A stretch of 64,000 nucleotides of DNA from Bacteroidales bacterium UBA4331 (GCA_002394395.1 DGTR01000015.1:1-64000), one strand, 5' to 3'. Positions 33,184 through 41,587 are shown, numbered from the stretch's first letter. A program made the numbers and translations. Notes: generated from the letters alone by a model not told the origin.

Positions 33184-34389
33184 ATGGTAGAGGATATTTC
33201 TGTATTGCGTCAGGCTATGACGAATCGTTTGCTGGCGACTACTACGACCTTTCACCGGTATTTGTTTTCTCAAATTAATTGGGAGAATCGGTTGATTTGT
33301 ATCCGCGGGTACCGTGGTGTTGGTAAAACAACTTTGATTTTGCAGCATATTAAGGAACATTTTCAAGACCGTCAAACGATCTTGTACGCCAGCGCTGATC
33401 ATGGTTGGTTCCAGACCCATTCCTTGTATGAATTGGCGGAATATCACCATCTGCACGGGGGGACGCATTTGTTCCTTGACGAGATTCACCATTACCTCAA
33501 TTGGCAGACGGAGATAAAAAATATCTATGACGATTTTCCGCAAATGCATATTGTGTTTACGGGGAGTAGTATGCTGCAAATCAATGCGAAAGCGGGTGAC
33601 TTGTCTCGCCGTTTGCGTACCTACACCCTTCAAGTTATGTCCTTGCGTGAATTTATTGCTATTGACAAAGGGATATACTTGCCGACTTATACGTTGGAGC
33701 AGATTCTCTCGAACTCTATCAATCTTGCTTCCGAGATAGCAGAACAATGTACTATTCAACCTTTGTTCGAGAACTATCTTAATCACGGGTGTTATCCCTT
33801 TTATAAAGAAGAAGGGGATGGTTTTGAGCAACGCTTACAGGAAACTATCTGGCTTGTTATGGAGCGCGATTGGCCTGCCATTGAAGAGGTTAATTACGCT
33901 ACTATTCAGAAAACGAAGCGTTTACTCATGGTTCTTGCCGAAGCTGTACCTTTGACGCCGAACATGACAGAATTGTTTGCTGCGGTTGAGACGAACCGGG
34001 AAGGAGGGCTGCGTATGCTTTATACGCTTGAGAAAGCAGGATTGCTGGCATTGCTCTCTCGCCAACCAAGGTCTATAGGGGTCCTTCGTAAGCCGGATAA
34101 AATATACCTCGGCAATCCGAACTTGATGTATGGATTAGCATCTACCCCGAATATCGGTACGATACGGGAGACATTCTTTTATAATCAATTAAATGCTGCC
34201 GGAGTGGAGGTCCTCTTGGCTTCTACCGGAGATTTTTTGGTAGATAGACAATATACTATAGAGGTCGGTGGAGCTTCCAAAACATTTAAACAGATCCGTA
34301 ATGTGAAGAATAGTTATCTTGCTGTAGATAACACACTCATAGGAGATGTCAACAAAATCCCCTTGTGGTTATTTGGGTTATTATATTAA
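33184..34389 (+). CDS. AAA ATPase with DUF4143-like C-terminus
   Basis: 401 residues. Walker A GYRGVGKTT (~residue 43), Walker B HLFLDEIHH, sensor-1 IVFTGSSM and an arginine motif GDLSRRLRTYTL define the ATPase. The C-terminal part ends with a PD-(D/E)xK-like pattern (GDFLVDRQYTIEVGG). Such two-domain proteins are common, often recently transferred, and of unknown function; a DNA-transaction or toxin-like role has been suggested for the fold. The gene has a lower GC content and different codon use than its neighbours, suggesting transfer. Single-gene unit. Confidence 0.85.
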   Translation: MVEDISVLRQAMTNRLLATTTTFHRYLFSQINWENRLICIRGYRGVGKTTLILQHIKEHFQDRQTILYASADHGWFQTHSLYELAEYHHLHGGTHLFLDEIHHYLNWQTEIKNIYDDFPQMHIVFTGSSMLQINAKAGDLSRRLRTYTLQVMSLREFIAIDKGIYLPTYTLEQILSNSINLASEIAEQCTIQPLFENYLNHGCYPFYKEEGDGFEQRLQETIWLVMERDWPAIEEVNYATIQKTKRLLMVLAEAVPLTPNMTELFAAVETNREGGLRMLYTLEKAGLLALLSRQPRSIGVLRKPDKIYLGNPNLMYGLASTPNIGTIRETFFYNQLNAAGVEVLLASTGDFLVDRQYTIEVGGASKTFKQIRNVKNSYLAVDNTLIGDVNKIPLWLFGLLY

Positions 34390-34418
34390 CCGCTTTTCAA
34401 ATGTAATTATCAACGACC

Positions 34419-36128
34419 ATGAAATATTTGCTGAAAAAACTATTTTCGCTAATGGCCCTCTCATTCTGCGTGGTGGCAGTCATGGCGACCGACCGGAAGG
34501 TGCCGGAACCGATCGACACGCTCCTCGAGCACTTTGACCACAAACCCGGGCTGAAGACGGCGCAGGCCTTCTTTGCCTATATGGATAAGGAGGAGTTTAT
34601 GGACGAACCGGTGGTCTTCACCGCCGCCACGCCTCTCGACACGATGAAAGCCCTCGTGTGGTACTGGGCGGGCGAGTGGTATTATGCCGAGCAGGACTAC
34701 CCGCGCGCCGAGAAGAACCTCCTGCGCGCACTCGAGCTGATGGAGTACGCCGACGAGAAATCCATCTCCGACAACCTCGCGATGTTAGGCCTCGCCTACA
34801 TGCGGCAGTCGAAATACGACGAGGCGCTGCATTATATGCGCCGTTGCTACCAACTCGACAGCAAGAGCGGCGACCCCGATCGCATCTCTTCCTCCCTGAA
34901 CACCATCGCCGGAACGCTCCTCGCGGCGGGCAATCCCGAGGAGGCGGAGGGCTATATCCTTCGAGCTATCACCTACGCCAAGCAGGCGAATAACCCCTCT
35001 CGCAGGGCGGTCATCTACGGCATGGCGAGCGAGATAGAGAACCGCCTTGATCATCAGGACCTGGCGCTCCTTTATGCCGACAGCGCCTGCATGGTGGAGG
35101 CTACTACCGGCAACCGCTACAAGATGGCGGTACGCCAGGCGCAGAAAGCCTCTATCCTCGTCGGCATGCAGCGTTACGACGAGGCGGAGCGGATCTTAGG
35201 CGACGTCGTGCCGTTCTTCCGGCAGTCTGGCGACCAGCTCTCTCTGGCGATAGCCCTGAATAAACGCGGTAAGGCGGCGAGCGGTCTGGGCCACGAGGAA
35301 GAGGCGGTGACCTACCTCTCCGAAGCCATCGACATCTGCCGCCGGATCGGTAATCCCTATAACGAGGCGTACGCCCAACGCGCGATCTACGAGGTTCTCT
35401 ATAAGTCCAACCCCGATGCCGCGAGGGTTCATCTGGAGCGGTACCACCTGCTCAAGGACTCCCTCTACTCGCATGCTACGGCTGAGCAGGTAGCCCGCTT
35501 CAACGCAGAGTTCGGACGCGATGAGCTGGAGAAAGAGAAGGAGCAACTCACCCGCAGCAACCACCGCCTCGCGGGTATCGGAGTAGCGGTCGGAGTAGGC
35601 GCGATACTCTGTATCCTCGGCTCGCTTATCTGGTTCCGCAAGCGCCAGAGCAAGACCAACGAGCTGCTGAGTACCGTCATGACGGAGCTCAACGAAGCGC
35701 GTCGCTCTCCGGCGCCGGCACCTGAACCGGAACCCGAACCCGAACAAGCACCCGAACCGGAACCCGAAGAAAATGTGGAATATTTGACGCAGGAGGATAA
35801 AATGTTCCTCAAGAAACTCATCCTCTCCGTCACGCAAATGATGGATCATCAGGCGGTTACGGTCACTCAGATTGCCGACAAGATGTGCATGTCGCCCAAG
35901 ACTCTCAACCGCCGGGTGAAGTATCTCACCGGCGAAGGTGCCAAGCGATATATGATGCGCATCCAGCTCGAGCAGGCACGTATCATGTTGCTCCAGGATC
36001 TCGATATTCCTATCGTCGAAGTAGGTAACTGCTGTGGCTTCGACGACCATAGTTCGTTCACCAGAACCTTCACTCAAAACGTCGGAATGTCCCCTTCAGA
36101 CTACCGTTTAAACCGCGGAAAGGGATAG
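34419..36128 (+). CDS. Membrane-anchored TPR sensor with AraC-type DNA-binding domain
   Basis: 569 residues. Signal/anchor (MKYLLKKLFSLMALSFCVVAVMA), about six TPR-like helical pairs in the periplasm (residues ~60-350; e.g. ALHYMRRCYQLDSKSGDPDR), a membrane helix (IGVAVGVGAILCILGSLIWF), a Pro-Glu repeat linker (PEPEPEPEQAPEPEPE) and a C-terminal AraC HTH pair (VTQIADKMCMSPKTLNRRVK, IVEVGNCCGFDDHSSFTRTF). This is a one-component relay: periplasmic sensing directly coupled to DNA binding at the membrane. Targets are unknown; the secreted-protein genes that follow are candidates by position. Confidence 0.85.
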   Translation: MKYLLKKLFSLMALSFCVVAVMATDRKVPEPIDTLLEHFDHKPGLKTAQAFFAYMDKEEFMDEPVVFTAATPLDTMKALVWYWAGEWYYAEQDYPRAEKNLLRALELMEYADEKSISDNLAMLGLAYMRQSKYDEALHYMRRCYQLDSKSGDPDRISSSLNTIAGTLLAAGNPEEAEGYILRAITYAKQANNPSRRAVIYGMASEIENRLDHQDLALLYADSACMVEATTGNRYKMAVRQAQKASILVGMQRYDEAERILGDVVPFFRQSGDQLSLAIALNKRGKAASGLGHEEEAVTYLSEAIDICRRIGNPYNEAYAQRAIYEVLYKSNPDAARVHLERYHLLKDSLYSHATAEQVARFNAEFGRDELEKEKEQLTRSNHRLAGIGVAVGVGAILCILGSLIWFRKRQSKTNELLSTVMTELNEARRSPAPAPEPEPEPEQAPEPEPEENVEYLTQEDKMFLKKLILSVTQMMDHQAVTVTQIADKMCMSPKTLNRRVKYLTGEGAKRYMMRIQLEQARIMLLQDLDIPIVEVGNCCGFDDHSSFTRTFTQNVGMSPSDYRLNRGKG

Positions 36129-36156
36129 TGTTGTTTTTTAGGTTTATGTCCGTAGG

Positions 36157-36264
36157 CGTTTGTAACTCCGTAAGGAGTGTGAATTAGGGGGTATGACGAC
36201 CGGGAGCTCGCTCACAGTGCGGCATACTCTCCTAAGGCACAAAAGCCCGCCTGGCTTACAAACG
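36157..36264. ncRNA. Unrecognised multi-stem structured element
   Basis: A 9-bp outer stem CGTTTGTAA (36157-36165)/TTACAAACG (36256-36264) encloses a GNRA-type hairpin CTCC-GTAA-GGAG (36166-36177). A second interrupted stem pairs TTAGG..GTATG (36184-36195) with CATAC..CCTAA (36223-36235). T-runs flank it (36132-36139 and 36282-36289). It lies in the gap 36129-36414, which has no convincing gene. It matches no RNA family I know; an integron-like or REP-like DNA element is the alternative. Confidence 0.5.
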
Positions 36265-36331
36265 ACAAGGGGTTTTATAGGTTTTTTTCTTAATAAATAG
36301 CACTTTGTCCGATTTTGTAAAATAATTGTCC

Positions 36332-36397
36332 GCTTTTGCAAAAGCAATTTCGGAAATTTACACTACTTTTGCACCCGAATTCAATCGGGTGCTTTTT
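36332..36397 (+). promoter_or_regulatory. Promoter flanked by a palindrome and a terminator-like hairpin
   Basis: A perfect 14-bp palindrome GCTTTTGCAAAAGC (36332-36345) lies before the -7-like TACTTTTG (36364-36371). The hairpin GCACCCGA/TCGGGTGC (36371-36378, 36385-36392) plus TTTTT begins right at the expected transcript start. The upstream box spacing (25 bp) is longer than usual. Confidence 0.45.
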
Positions 36398-36414
36398 GTG
36401 CTGTTTACTCGGGC

Positions 36415-36582
36415 ATGGAAAACAAGAAAAATGACAATCAATCTACGCAGGAATCATCCTCCGTTTCGCAGCATCGTCATCAGGAAGCGAAAGACTTTAC
36501 CAAGGAGGTGATCGAGGAGTTGTTCTCGTCCGACAAGTCCGACGCCGCCAAATCACCCGCGCGCACGCCCGATAAAAAATAG
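36415..36582 (+). CDS. Small hydrophilic protein, unknown
   Basis: 55 residues, starting MENKKNDNQSTQESSS, with a short predicted helix (AKDFTKEVIEELFSSDKSDA) and a basic Pro/Lys-rich end. No cysteine, no signal, no membrane segment. It is preceded by a promoter-like box and hairpin, and followed by a 96-bp gap with a small GAGGGGCAACCCTC hairpin before the large secreted-protein gene. Coding potential is modest; the charged composition with a central helix resembles small regulatory or anti-sigma-like peptides, but that is only a guess. Confidence 0.45.
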   Translation: MENKKNDNQSTQESSSVSQHRHQEAKDFTKEVIEELFSSDKSDAAKSPARTPDKK

Positions 36583-36678
36583 TTACATGCAATATATAGT
36601 ATAGCAAACTTACAACGAATCAAAAATAATTAACCGAGGGGCAACCCTCATAATATTAACATTCAAATCTCTAACATT

Positions 36679-39222
36679 ATGAGAAAAACAATTACTTTCA
36701 GCCGATTAGTAGCACTCCTGCTAACGGCAATGCTGACCCTCCCGCTGCAAACCTTTGCGGAAGATGTTGAGCTCAACTTGAAAAAAGGAGAAATCTACAA
36801 TGGTGAATGGGCCACAAGAACCTTCAAAGGGCAGTATGCTGAACCTTTCTTACAATCAGGCAATGTTGACATTTTTCCGGTAGATTTGGGAACAGATGAG
36901 TTTAGCCACAACCAGTACAAGATGGGACCTATCTACTGTATTATGAGTGACGGTACCTCTGTTATCAAGATTCAGCCAGAGACGAAGTATGATGAATGGG
37001 GAAATACAATAGGCTCAGAAGTTCACACCATTACCGTAAATGTTAGTGGAAATTATGTAACAGCAGCCGCTGCTTCTGATAATGTATCTGCCTCTTCTTA
37101 TGAGCCGGATCCTGCAGTATTGCATGACCTCACCCTTGCTCCGGGTGCCTCTGCATATAATTGGATGAAATTAGTCTATGTATGGGATTGCGGATATGCA
37201 TATTCGCATGCACCGGAGAACTTTAGGCGTGAATGGATGGAAGTTCCGGAAGAGTGCGTTACGATTACCTCCAGCAATTCGAGCATAGTAGAAGTTTCAA
37301 ACGGTCAGTTCATCGCTCGTGGAACAGATGGTCAATCTGCAACAATTACCATGAGTTGTGCTCCGAGTGGAGAATACCTCAATGTCCCCACTGGAAGCGT
37401 ATCGTTTACGGTGAACATTGATGGCAGTGCAGCCGTAGAAAAGGAAGATATCGACATGTATTTCCAGGATTATGACTATAGCACGTATCAAGATGTTCGC
37501 ATCTCCGAGTTTGAGATGATTATGGATGAGACGGGTTATTACGAATCGCATACCATTGAGTTTAAATGGTCGTTACCGGGTGTACCTAATGTCACCTTCA
37601 CTTCCAGTGACGATCAATTGTTGGAGGTTTATGCAGATCCAGATACTGATAACGACAGGTATTTGGTATCTTTCTATCCACATAGTTATGGAAATTTCAC
37701 CATTACGGCTACTTTTGCTGGAGACGCGCAGTACAATCAGGTTACCGCTACGCTGGACGTATCTGTAATTAATAGCAGATACTCTTTCGCTAAAGACTTG
37801 GTTTTCAAAGAGCAATCGGATCCTTCTTCCCCTTACAATCCGTACAATGTGATAGTTGATCATTTAGAAATGACGGAAGGAGAAACTGTCAAGCTGCCTG
37901 AATTATGTCATAGATACGAGCAGTACCCTGCTTCTCATACCCTCTTCCCATCGCAGAGCACTGCCCGTGGTCACTTCGTTGCCCCGTGGGCTGATCCTTC
38001 ATGTCATGATGTAGGATGTGCAGTAGATGTCGAGCATATCACAGCCGTTGCAGCAGGTAGAGATACGTTGGTAGTGAAATATCACTTCTACAGCGACGAA
38101 CCTTTGGAGACCGTTAAGTTGCCTATCCGCATTTCGCCGTTGGTTCAACCGGTAGCTAATAACACTGAGACCTCTTTCGATTTTGGTTATACTACTCCGG
38201 GAGCTAATTCAGAGTTGATTTTCCAAACTACAGCTAACGACAAGGTCAATGATGGCAAATTGGAAATCTCCACTACTCTGAATCCGTCGCAAGTAGAAAC
38301 ATTTATTGACCGCAATGCGGCCGGAACCCAAGCATGGTTGGATAACTTGCAGGGTGCACTGACCCTCAATTTGCCTGCCGGTCAAGGCACACTCTCCATT
38401 GAGTGCTACGCAGATCCCGGTGTAGAGTTCAAGTTGAAGATCCGTGGAAAAGCGGCTGTTACCATCGCGCAAACCAGTATGGGTACTGCTGAAGTGAACT
38501 TTGATTTGGAAGAACCGACAGCAGTCATCATCTATCTGACCGGTGCAGGCGGTTATAGTCCTGCGCCCAAACGCGCGTTGGCTGCAACGATGGACACTCC
38601 GAAAGGCTATATTAAGTCCATCTCTATCTCTCCGAGAGTAGATATTGCAGCTAAACAAGATCCGGATGATGCGGGCAAGTATTATGCAACATTCTTTGAC
38701 AGTGCAAGAAAATTTGCCCTGCCGAATGATGGCACGAAGGCATTTGTGGCTAAGATAGAAGGCACTGATATGACCATGATCGAGATTGCCAGCGGCGCTC
38801 AGGTCATCCCTGCTAACACAGCTGTTATCCTTCAATCCCCGACGGGTTCGTTCTCGCTTACTCCGTCAGACGGAAGTGCAGTAACATTCGACCCTGCTGT
38901 CAACCAACTTCAAGGTGTGGATGAGGATGCAGTCGCTCCAACTAACTGCTACGTGCTCTCCGGTAAATCGGCTGACAATACAGTACAAGGTGTTGGATTC
39001 TATGAGTATCATGGCACTCTCGCTGCGCATAAGGCATATCTCATCTATAGCGGTTCTGGTGCTCCGAAGCGCATGCGCTTTATCTTCAATAACGAGCAAC
39101 AGGCTACCGGCATTGACAATGCCGCTGAGGCTCTTAAGAGCGAGAAACGCATCGAGAACGGACAGCTTATCATCATTAAGAATGGTGTGCGTTACAACGC
39201 GCAAGGTCAGGTTGTTAAATAA
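36679..39222 (+). CDS. Secreted Ig-like repeat protein with T9SS-type tail
   Basis: 847 residues. Signal peptide MRKTITFSRLVALLLTAMLTLPLQTFA. The mature protein is Asp/Tyr/Ser-rich with several BIG2/Ig-like beta modules (for example VTITSSNSSIVEVSNGQFIARGTDG, split by strands typical of invasin-like repeats). The C-terminus, after AEALKSEKR, is NGQLIIIKNGVRYNAQGQ, the tail shared by the surface proteins at 53-64 kb. That tail is probably the secretion or anchoring signal. No catalytic motif seen. It may be adhesive or structural. Twenty bases later comes a 45-residue peptide gene, likely on the same transcript, ahead of a terminator. Confidence 0.75.
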   Translation: MRKTITFSRLVALLLTAMLTLPLQTFAEDVELNLKKGEIYNGEWATRTFKGQYAEPFLQSGNVDIFPVDLGTDEFSHNQYKMGPIYCIMSDGTSVIKIQPETKYDEWGNTIGSEVHTITVNVSGNYVTAAAASDNVSASSYEPDPAVLHDLTLAPGASAYNWMKLVYVWDCGYAYSHAPENFRREWMEVPEECVTITSSNSSIVEVSNGQFIARGTDGQSATITMSCAPSGEYLNVPTGSVSFTVNIDGSAAVEKEDIDMYFQDYDYSTYQDVRISEFEMIMDETGYYESHTIEFKWSLPGVPNVTFTSSDDQLLEVYADPDTDNDRYLVSFYPHSYGNFTITATFAGDAQYNQVTATLDVSVINSRYSFAKDLVFKEQSDPSSPYNPYNVIVDHLEMTEGETVKLPELCHRYEQYPASHTLFPSQSTARGHFVAPWADPSCHDVGCAVDVEHITAVAAGRDTLVVKYHFYSDEPLETVKLPIRISPLVQPVANNTETSFDFGYTTPGANSELIFQTTANDKVNDGKLEISTTLNPSQVETFIDRNAAGTQAWLDNLQGALTLNLPAGQGTLSIECYADPGVEFKLKIRGKAAVTIAQTSMGTAEVNFDLEEPTAVIIYLTGAGGYSPAPKRALAATMDTPKGYIKSISISPRVDIAAKQDPDDAGKYYATFFDSARKFALPNDGTKAFVAKIEGTDMTMIEIASGAQVIPANTAVILQSPTGSFSLTPSDGSAVTFDPAVNQLQGVDEDAVAPTNCYVLSGKSADNTVQGVGFYEYHGTLAAHKAYLIYSGSGAPKRMRFIFNNEQQATGIDNAAEALKSEKRIENGQLIIIKNGVRYNAQGQVVK

Positions 39223-39242
39223 TTTAATCGGAGGACAAAACT

Positions 39243-39380
39243 ATGACAAAGAAATTTTATAATCAACCTGAAGTTAGTGTAGCGCAAATTAATACGCTGT
39301 CTATCATTTGTGCCAGCGGTGCTGCTATCTCAGGCGCTAACAAAATCAACACTGGCGTAGAGACCAACGTCCAGTGGTAA
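39243..39380 (+). CDS. 45-residue peptide with central Ser-Ile-Ile-Cys-Ala-Ser motif
   Basis: 45 residues, preceded by an AGGAG-like site (GGAGGAC) and 20 bp behind the large secreted protein. MTKKFYNQPEVSVAQINT leads into a short hydrophobic/small-residue stretch LSIICASGAAISGAN and a polar end NTGVETNVQW. No signal peptide. The layout, a K-x-Y-x-P-E-V leader followed by I-C-(A/T)-S and a Gly/Ser/Asn tail, resembles many tiny uncharacterised Bacteroidales proteins that accompany secreted-protein genes. Leader-plus-core layout also recalls ribosomally made modified peptides, but no modifying enzyme is in view. Confidence 0.65.
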   Translation: MTKKFYNQPEVSVAQINTLSIICASGAAISGANKINTGVETNVQW

Positions 39381-39406
39381 TTATCCCAACTATTTCATTT
39401 TTTCAG

Positions 39407-39438
39407 AGGGAGCGGTCGCAAGACCGCTCTCTTGTTTT
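39407..39438 (+). terminator. Terminator after the 45-residue peptide gene
   Basis: Stem GAGCGGTC-GCAA-GACCGCTC with a GNRA-like loop, followed by TCTTGTTTT. Confidence 0.85.
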
Positions 39439-39537
39439 ATATTCCCCTTGCACGCTATCCGCAGGCTTATAAGGGAGCCGCACATTTGCTTTCCGCATGG
39501 CCCCTTTCTGCTCATTGTTAATATTTTCTAAAAAATA

Positions 39538-39569
39538 TTTGCATATATCGAAAAAAAGTTGTACCTTTG
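39538..39569 (+). promoter_or_regulatory. Promoter of the decayed VapBC-like locus
   Basis: TTTG (39538-39541), 20-bp spacer, TACCTTTG (39562-39569). Confidence 0.8.
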
Positions 39570-39595
39570 CAGCGAATTTACAAACCAATACGACT

Positions 39596-39733
39596 ATGAC
39601 TAAGAAAAGGAAACAAGAAAACCTTGCTCGGTTATTAGAATTTGAGCAAGATATGCTTAGGAAAGGCAAACGGCTGTCCCAGACTTTCTATGGCATGAAG
39701 CAAAGTGCCGAAGAAGCTTTGGCTAGGGCATGA
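39596..39733 (+). CDS. Antitoxin-like small protein (partner of a PIN remnant)
   Basis: 45 residues, basic-acidic and helical: MTKKRKQENLARLLEFEQDM then KRLSQTFYGMKQSAEEAL. Its stop codon overlaps the ATG of a PIN-domain fragment (ATGA), and it has a strong promoter. This is the arrangement of a vapBC-type toxin-antitoxin pair. The protein is shorter than most VapB antitoxins and could be their C-terminal toxin-binding part alone. Family recognition is from context only. Confidence 0.5.
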   Translation: MTKKRKQENLARLLEFEQDMLRKGKRLSQTFYGMKQSAEEALARA

Positions 39734-39780
39734 GATACCTAATAGACACCAACATATTTATTTATCTGGCCACAGATAAC
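39730..39780 (+). pseudogene. PIN-domain (VapC-like) toxin, N-terminal remnant
   Basis: The frame begins MRYLIDTNIFIYLATDN, the exact start of VapC-type PIN RNases with the first catalytic aspartate (D6 in LIDTN). After 17 codons the similarity stops and the sequence runs straight into a terminator hairpin (39785-39823). About 85 percent of the toxin, including the other acidic residues, is gone. Confidence 0.75.
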
Positions 39781-39784
39781 AGGC

Positions 39785-39823
39785 AAAAGCCGTCCCGCTT
39801 TCATTCACGCGAGGCGGCTTTTT
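39785..39823 (+). terminator. Terminator after the PIN remnant
   Basis: AAAAGCCG (39785-39792) pairs with CGGCTTTT (39815-39822), with an inner GC stem. Confidence 0.75.
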
Positions 39824-39844
39824 CAATTTCCCTATTTTTGGGGA

Positions 39845-39875
39845 TTGCACATGTCCCCGAAAAGCAGTAATTTTG
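39845..39875 (+). promoter_or_regulatory. feoB promoter
   Basis: TTG (39845-39847), 20-bp spacer, TAATTTTG (39868-39875). Confidence 0.8.
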
Positions 39876-39907
39876 CAGTCGCAAAATTTTAACAAGCAGA
39901 AGACAGC

Positions 39908-41587
39908 ATGCAGAATATCAAAATCGCCGTCATAGGCCTGCCTCAGAGCGGCAAATCCGCCCTCACGTCCGCCCTCCGTAGTCTGGCGGACAAAGATGCG
40001 CATGACCTGCAATTCACGGAGGTACACAACCCCGACGAGCTGCACGGTCATTCATATGACGTGGTGCTTCAGGTGGTGGACTCCACGAGGCTTGAGGAGT
40101 CGCTTCTCCTCACTCCGCACATCATCGACGAGCATGAGAAGATCGTCCTTGCCATCGGCCGTTATGACCTCTTGCTGGCAACCGACCATTCACTGGATAT
40201 CCCGAAAATGCAGCAACTCATCGGTGTACCCACCTGCCGTGTGTCGGTGCGCAAGAACTATGGTCTGGAGGAGTGCCTGACGTTGATAGAAGACACAGCG
40301 GCCAAGCCGCTCTCTACGGCGCACCCGATCTATCACCTCCGCGATCAGGGCGACGACGACGCCTACCGCGCCTACGTCCATGGTGTCCTGACCCAGACGC
40401 TCACTCACGCCAAGAACGACCCGCACCGGACGCGTCTGGAGAAGATCGACAAGGTTCTGACCAACCCCTGGCTCGGCTTCCCGATCATGATGGCGGTGCT
40501 GTATTTCGTGTTCTGGTGCACCTTCACCCTCGGCGCTTATCCGCAGGAGTGGATAGAGAACGGCATCAACGCGCTCTGCGAGCTCGCTCATGCGCACATG
40601 GCGGACGGCTGGTTCTCGGGTCTGCTCATCGACGGCGTGCTGCAGGGCGTAGGAGCCGTGCTTGCCTTCCTGCCGAATATCATCATCCTTTTCTTCTTCA
40701 TCTCCCTCATGGAGGACTCCGGCTACATGGCGCGCGAGGCGTTTATCATGGATACCGTCATGCACCGCGTCGGTCTTCACGGACGTTCGTTCGTGCCGAT
40801 GCTCATGGGCTTTGGTTGTAACGTGCCGGCGATCATGGCGGCGCGCGACATCCAGAACCCCAAGGACCGCGTACTGACGATGCTGATGGTGCCGTTCATG
40901 TCCTGCTCCGCAAGGCTGCCGGTATATATGCTCTTCGTAGATACTTTCTTTGCGGACCACAAAGCCCTTGTCATGATCTCCCTCTACGCGATAGGCATAT
41001 GCCTGTCCGTGCTCTTTGCCGTGGTGATGAAGAAGACCCCGTGGTTCCGGCAGGATGACGACGACTCCGTCAACGAGTTGCCGGAGTTCCGCCTGCCTAA
41101 AGCCCGTGCCACCGCTGCGCATATATGGGAACGTGTGGCAGACTACCTCCAAAAGATATGTACCGTCATCCTCTGGGCGTCGATCATCATCTGGGCACTC
41201 GAATACTTCCCTTCGCAGGACCTCAACGACCTCGAGAACTCCTATCTGGCGATGATCGGCAAAGCCGTCTCGCCGCTCCTGGAGCCGCTTGGCTTTGACT
41301 GGAAGATGTCCGTCTGCCTCCTCACCGGTCTGCCTGCCAAGGAAGCCATCGTCTCCACCCTCGCTATCCTCTATGGCGGCGATATAGCTACCGCAGGCTT
41401 CACGCCTCTCACGGCGTTCTCTTTCCTGCTCTTCGTCCTGCTCTATTTCCCTTGCGTAGCGACGATAGCTACCCTCCGCCGCGAGGCAGGAAAAGTATGG
41501 GCGTGGTTCACCGTCTTCCACTCCCTCGCCCTCGCTTGGCTCGTCTCCTTCCTCGTCTATCAGATAGGATCTCTACTAGTGCCATAG
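39908..41587 (+). CDS. feoB: FeoB-type iron transporter with a degenerate G domain
   Basis: 559 residues, well short of the usual 650-800. The membrane part is intact: two Gate motifs (MGFGCNVPAIMAAR, MVPFMSCSARLPVYMLFV) and the C-terminal helices (LTGLPAKEAIVSTLAILYGG). The N-terminal GTPase domain keeps the P-loop (GLPQSGKSAL) but lacks recognisable G2 and G3 (no DxPG), and G4 is IGRYD in place of NxxD. The segment between G1 and VVDSTRLEESLLLT is compressed. FeoB imports ferrous iron into the cytoplasm. Here GTP hydrolysis may be lost or altered. No feoA is adjacent; a secreted HMA protein follows after 50 bp. Confidence 0.88.
   Translation: MQNIKIAVIGLPQSGKSALTSALRSLADKDAHDLQFTEVHNPDELHGHSYDVVLQVVDSTRLEESLLLTPHIIDEHEKIVLAIGRYDLLLATDHSLDIPKMQQLIGVPTCRVSVRKNYGLEECLTLIEDTAAKPLSTAHPIYHLRDQGDDDAYRAYVHGVLTQTLTHAKNDPHRTRLEKIDKVLTNPWLGFPIMMAVLYFVFWCTFTLGAYPQEWIENGINALCELAHAHMADGWFSGLLIDGVLQGVGAVLAFLPNIIILFFFISLMEDSGYMAREAFIMDTVMHRVGLHGRSFVPMLMGFGCNVPAIMAARDIQNPKDRVLTMLMVPFMSCSARLPVYMLFVDTFFADHKALVMISLYAIGICLSVLFAVVMKKTPWFRQDDDDSVNELPEFRLPKARATAAHIWERVADYLQKICTVILWASIIIWALEYFPSQDLNDLENSYLAMIGKAVSPLLEPLGFDWKMSVCLLTGLPAKEAIVSTLAILYGGDIATAGFTPLTAFSFLLFVLLYFPCVATIATLRREAGKVWAWFTVFHSLALAWLVSFLVYQIGSLLVP

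Noticed and set aside
36679..39380. Complete RiPP biosynthetic cluster around the 45-residue peptide
   Set aside because: No cyclodehydratase, radical SAM, lanthionine synthetase or export peptidase gene is in the neighbourhood.
40190..41521. 443-residue open frame antisense to feoB
   Set aside because: Composition is a mirror of feoB codons (Arg/His/Glu-rich), no motif, no promoter; a typical antisense shadow.
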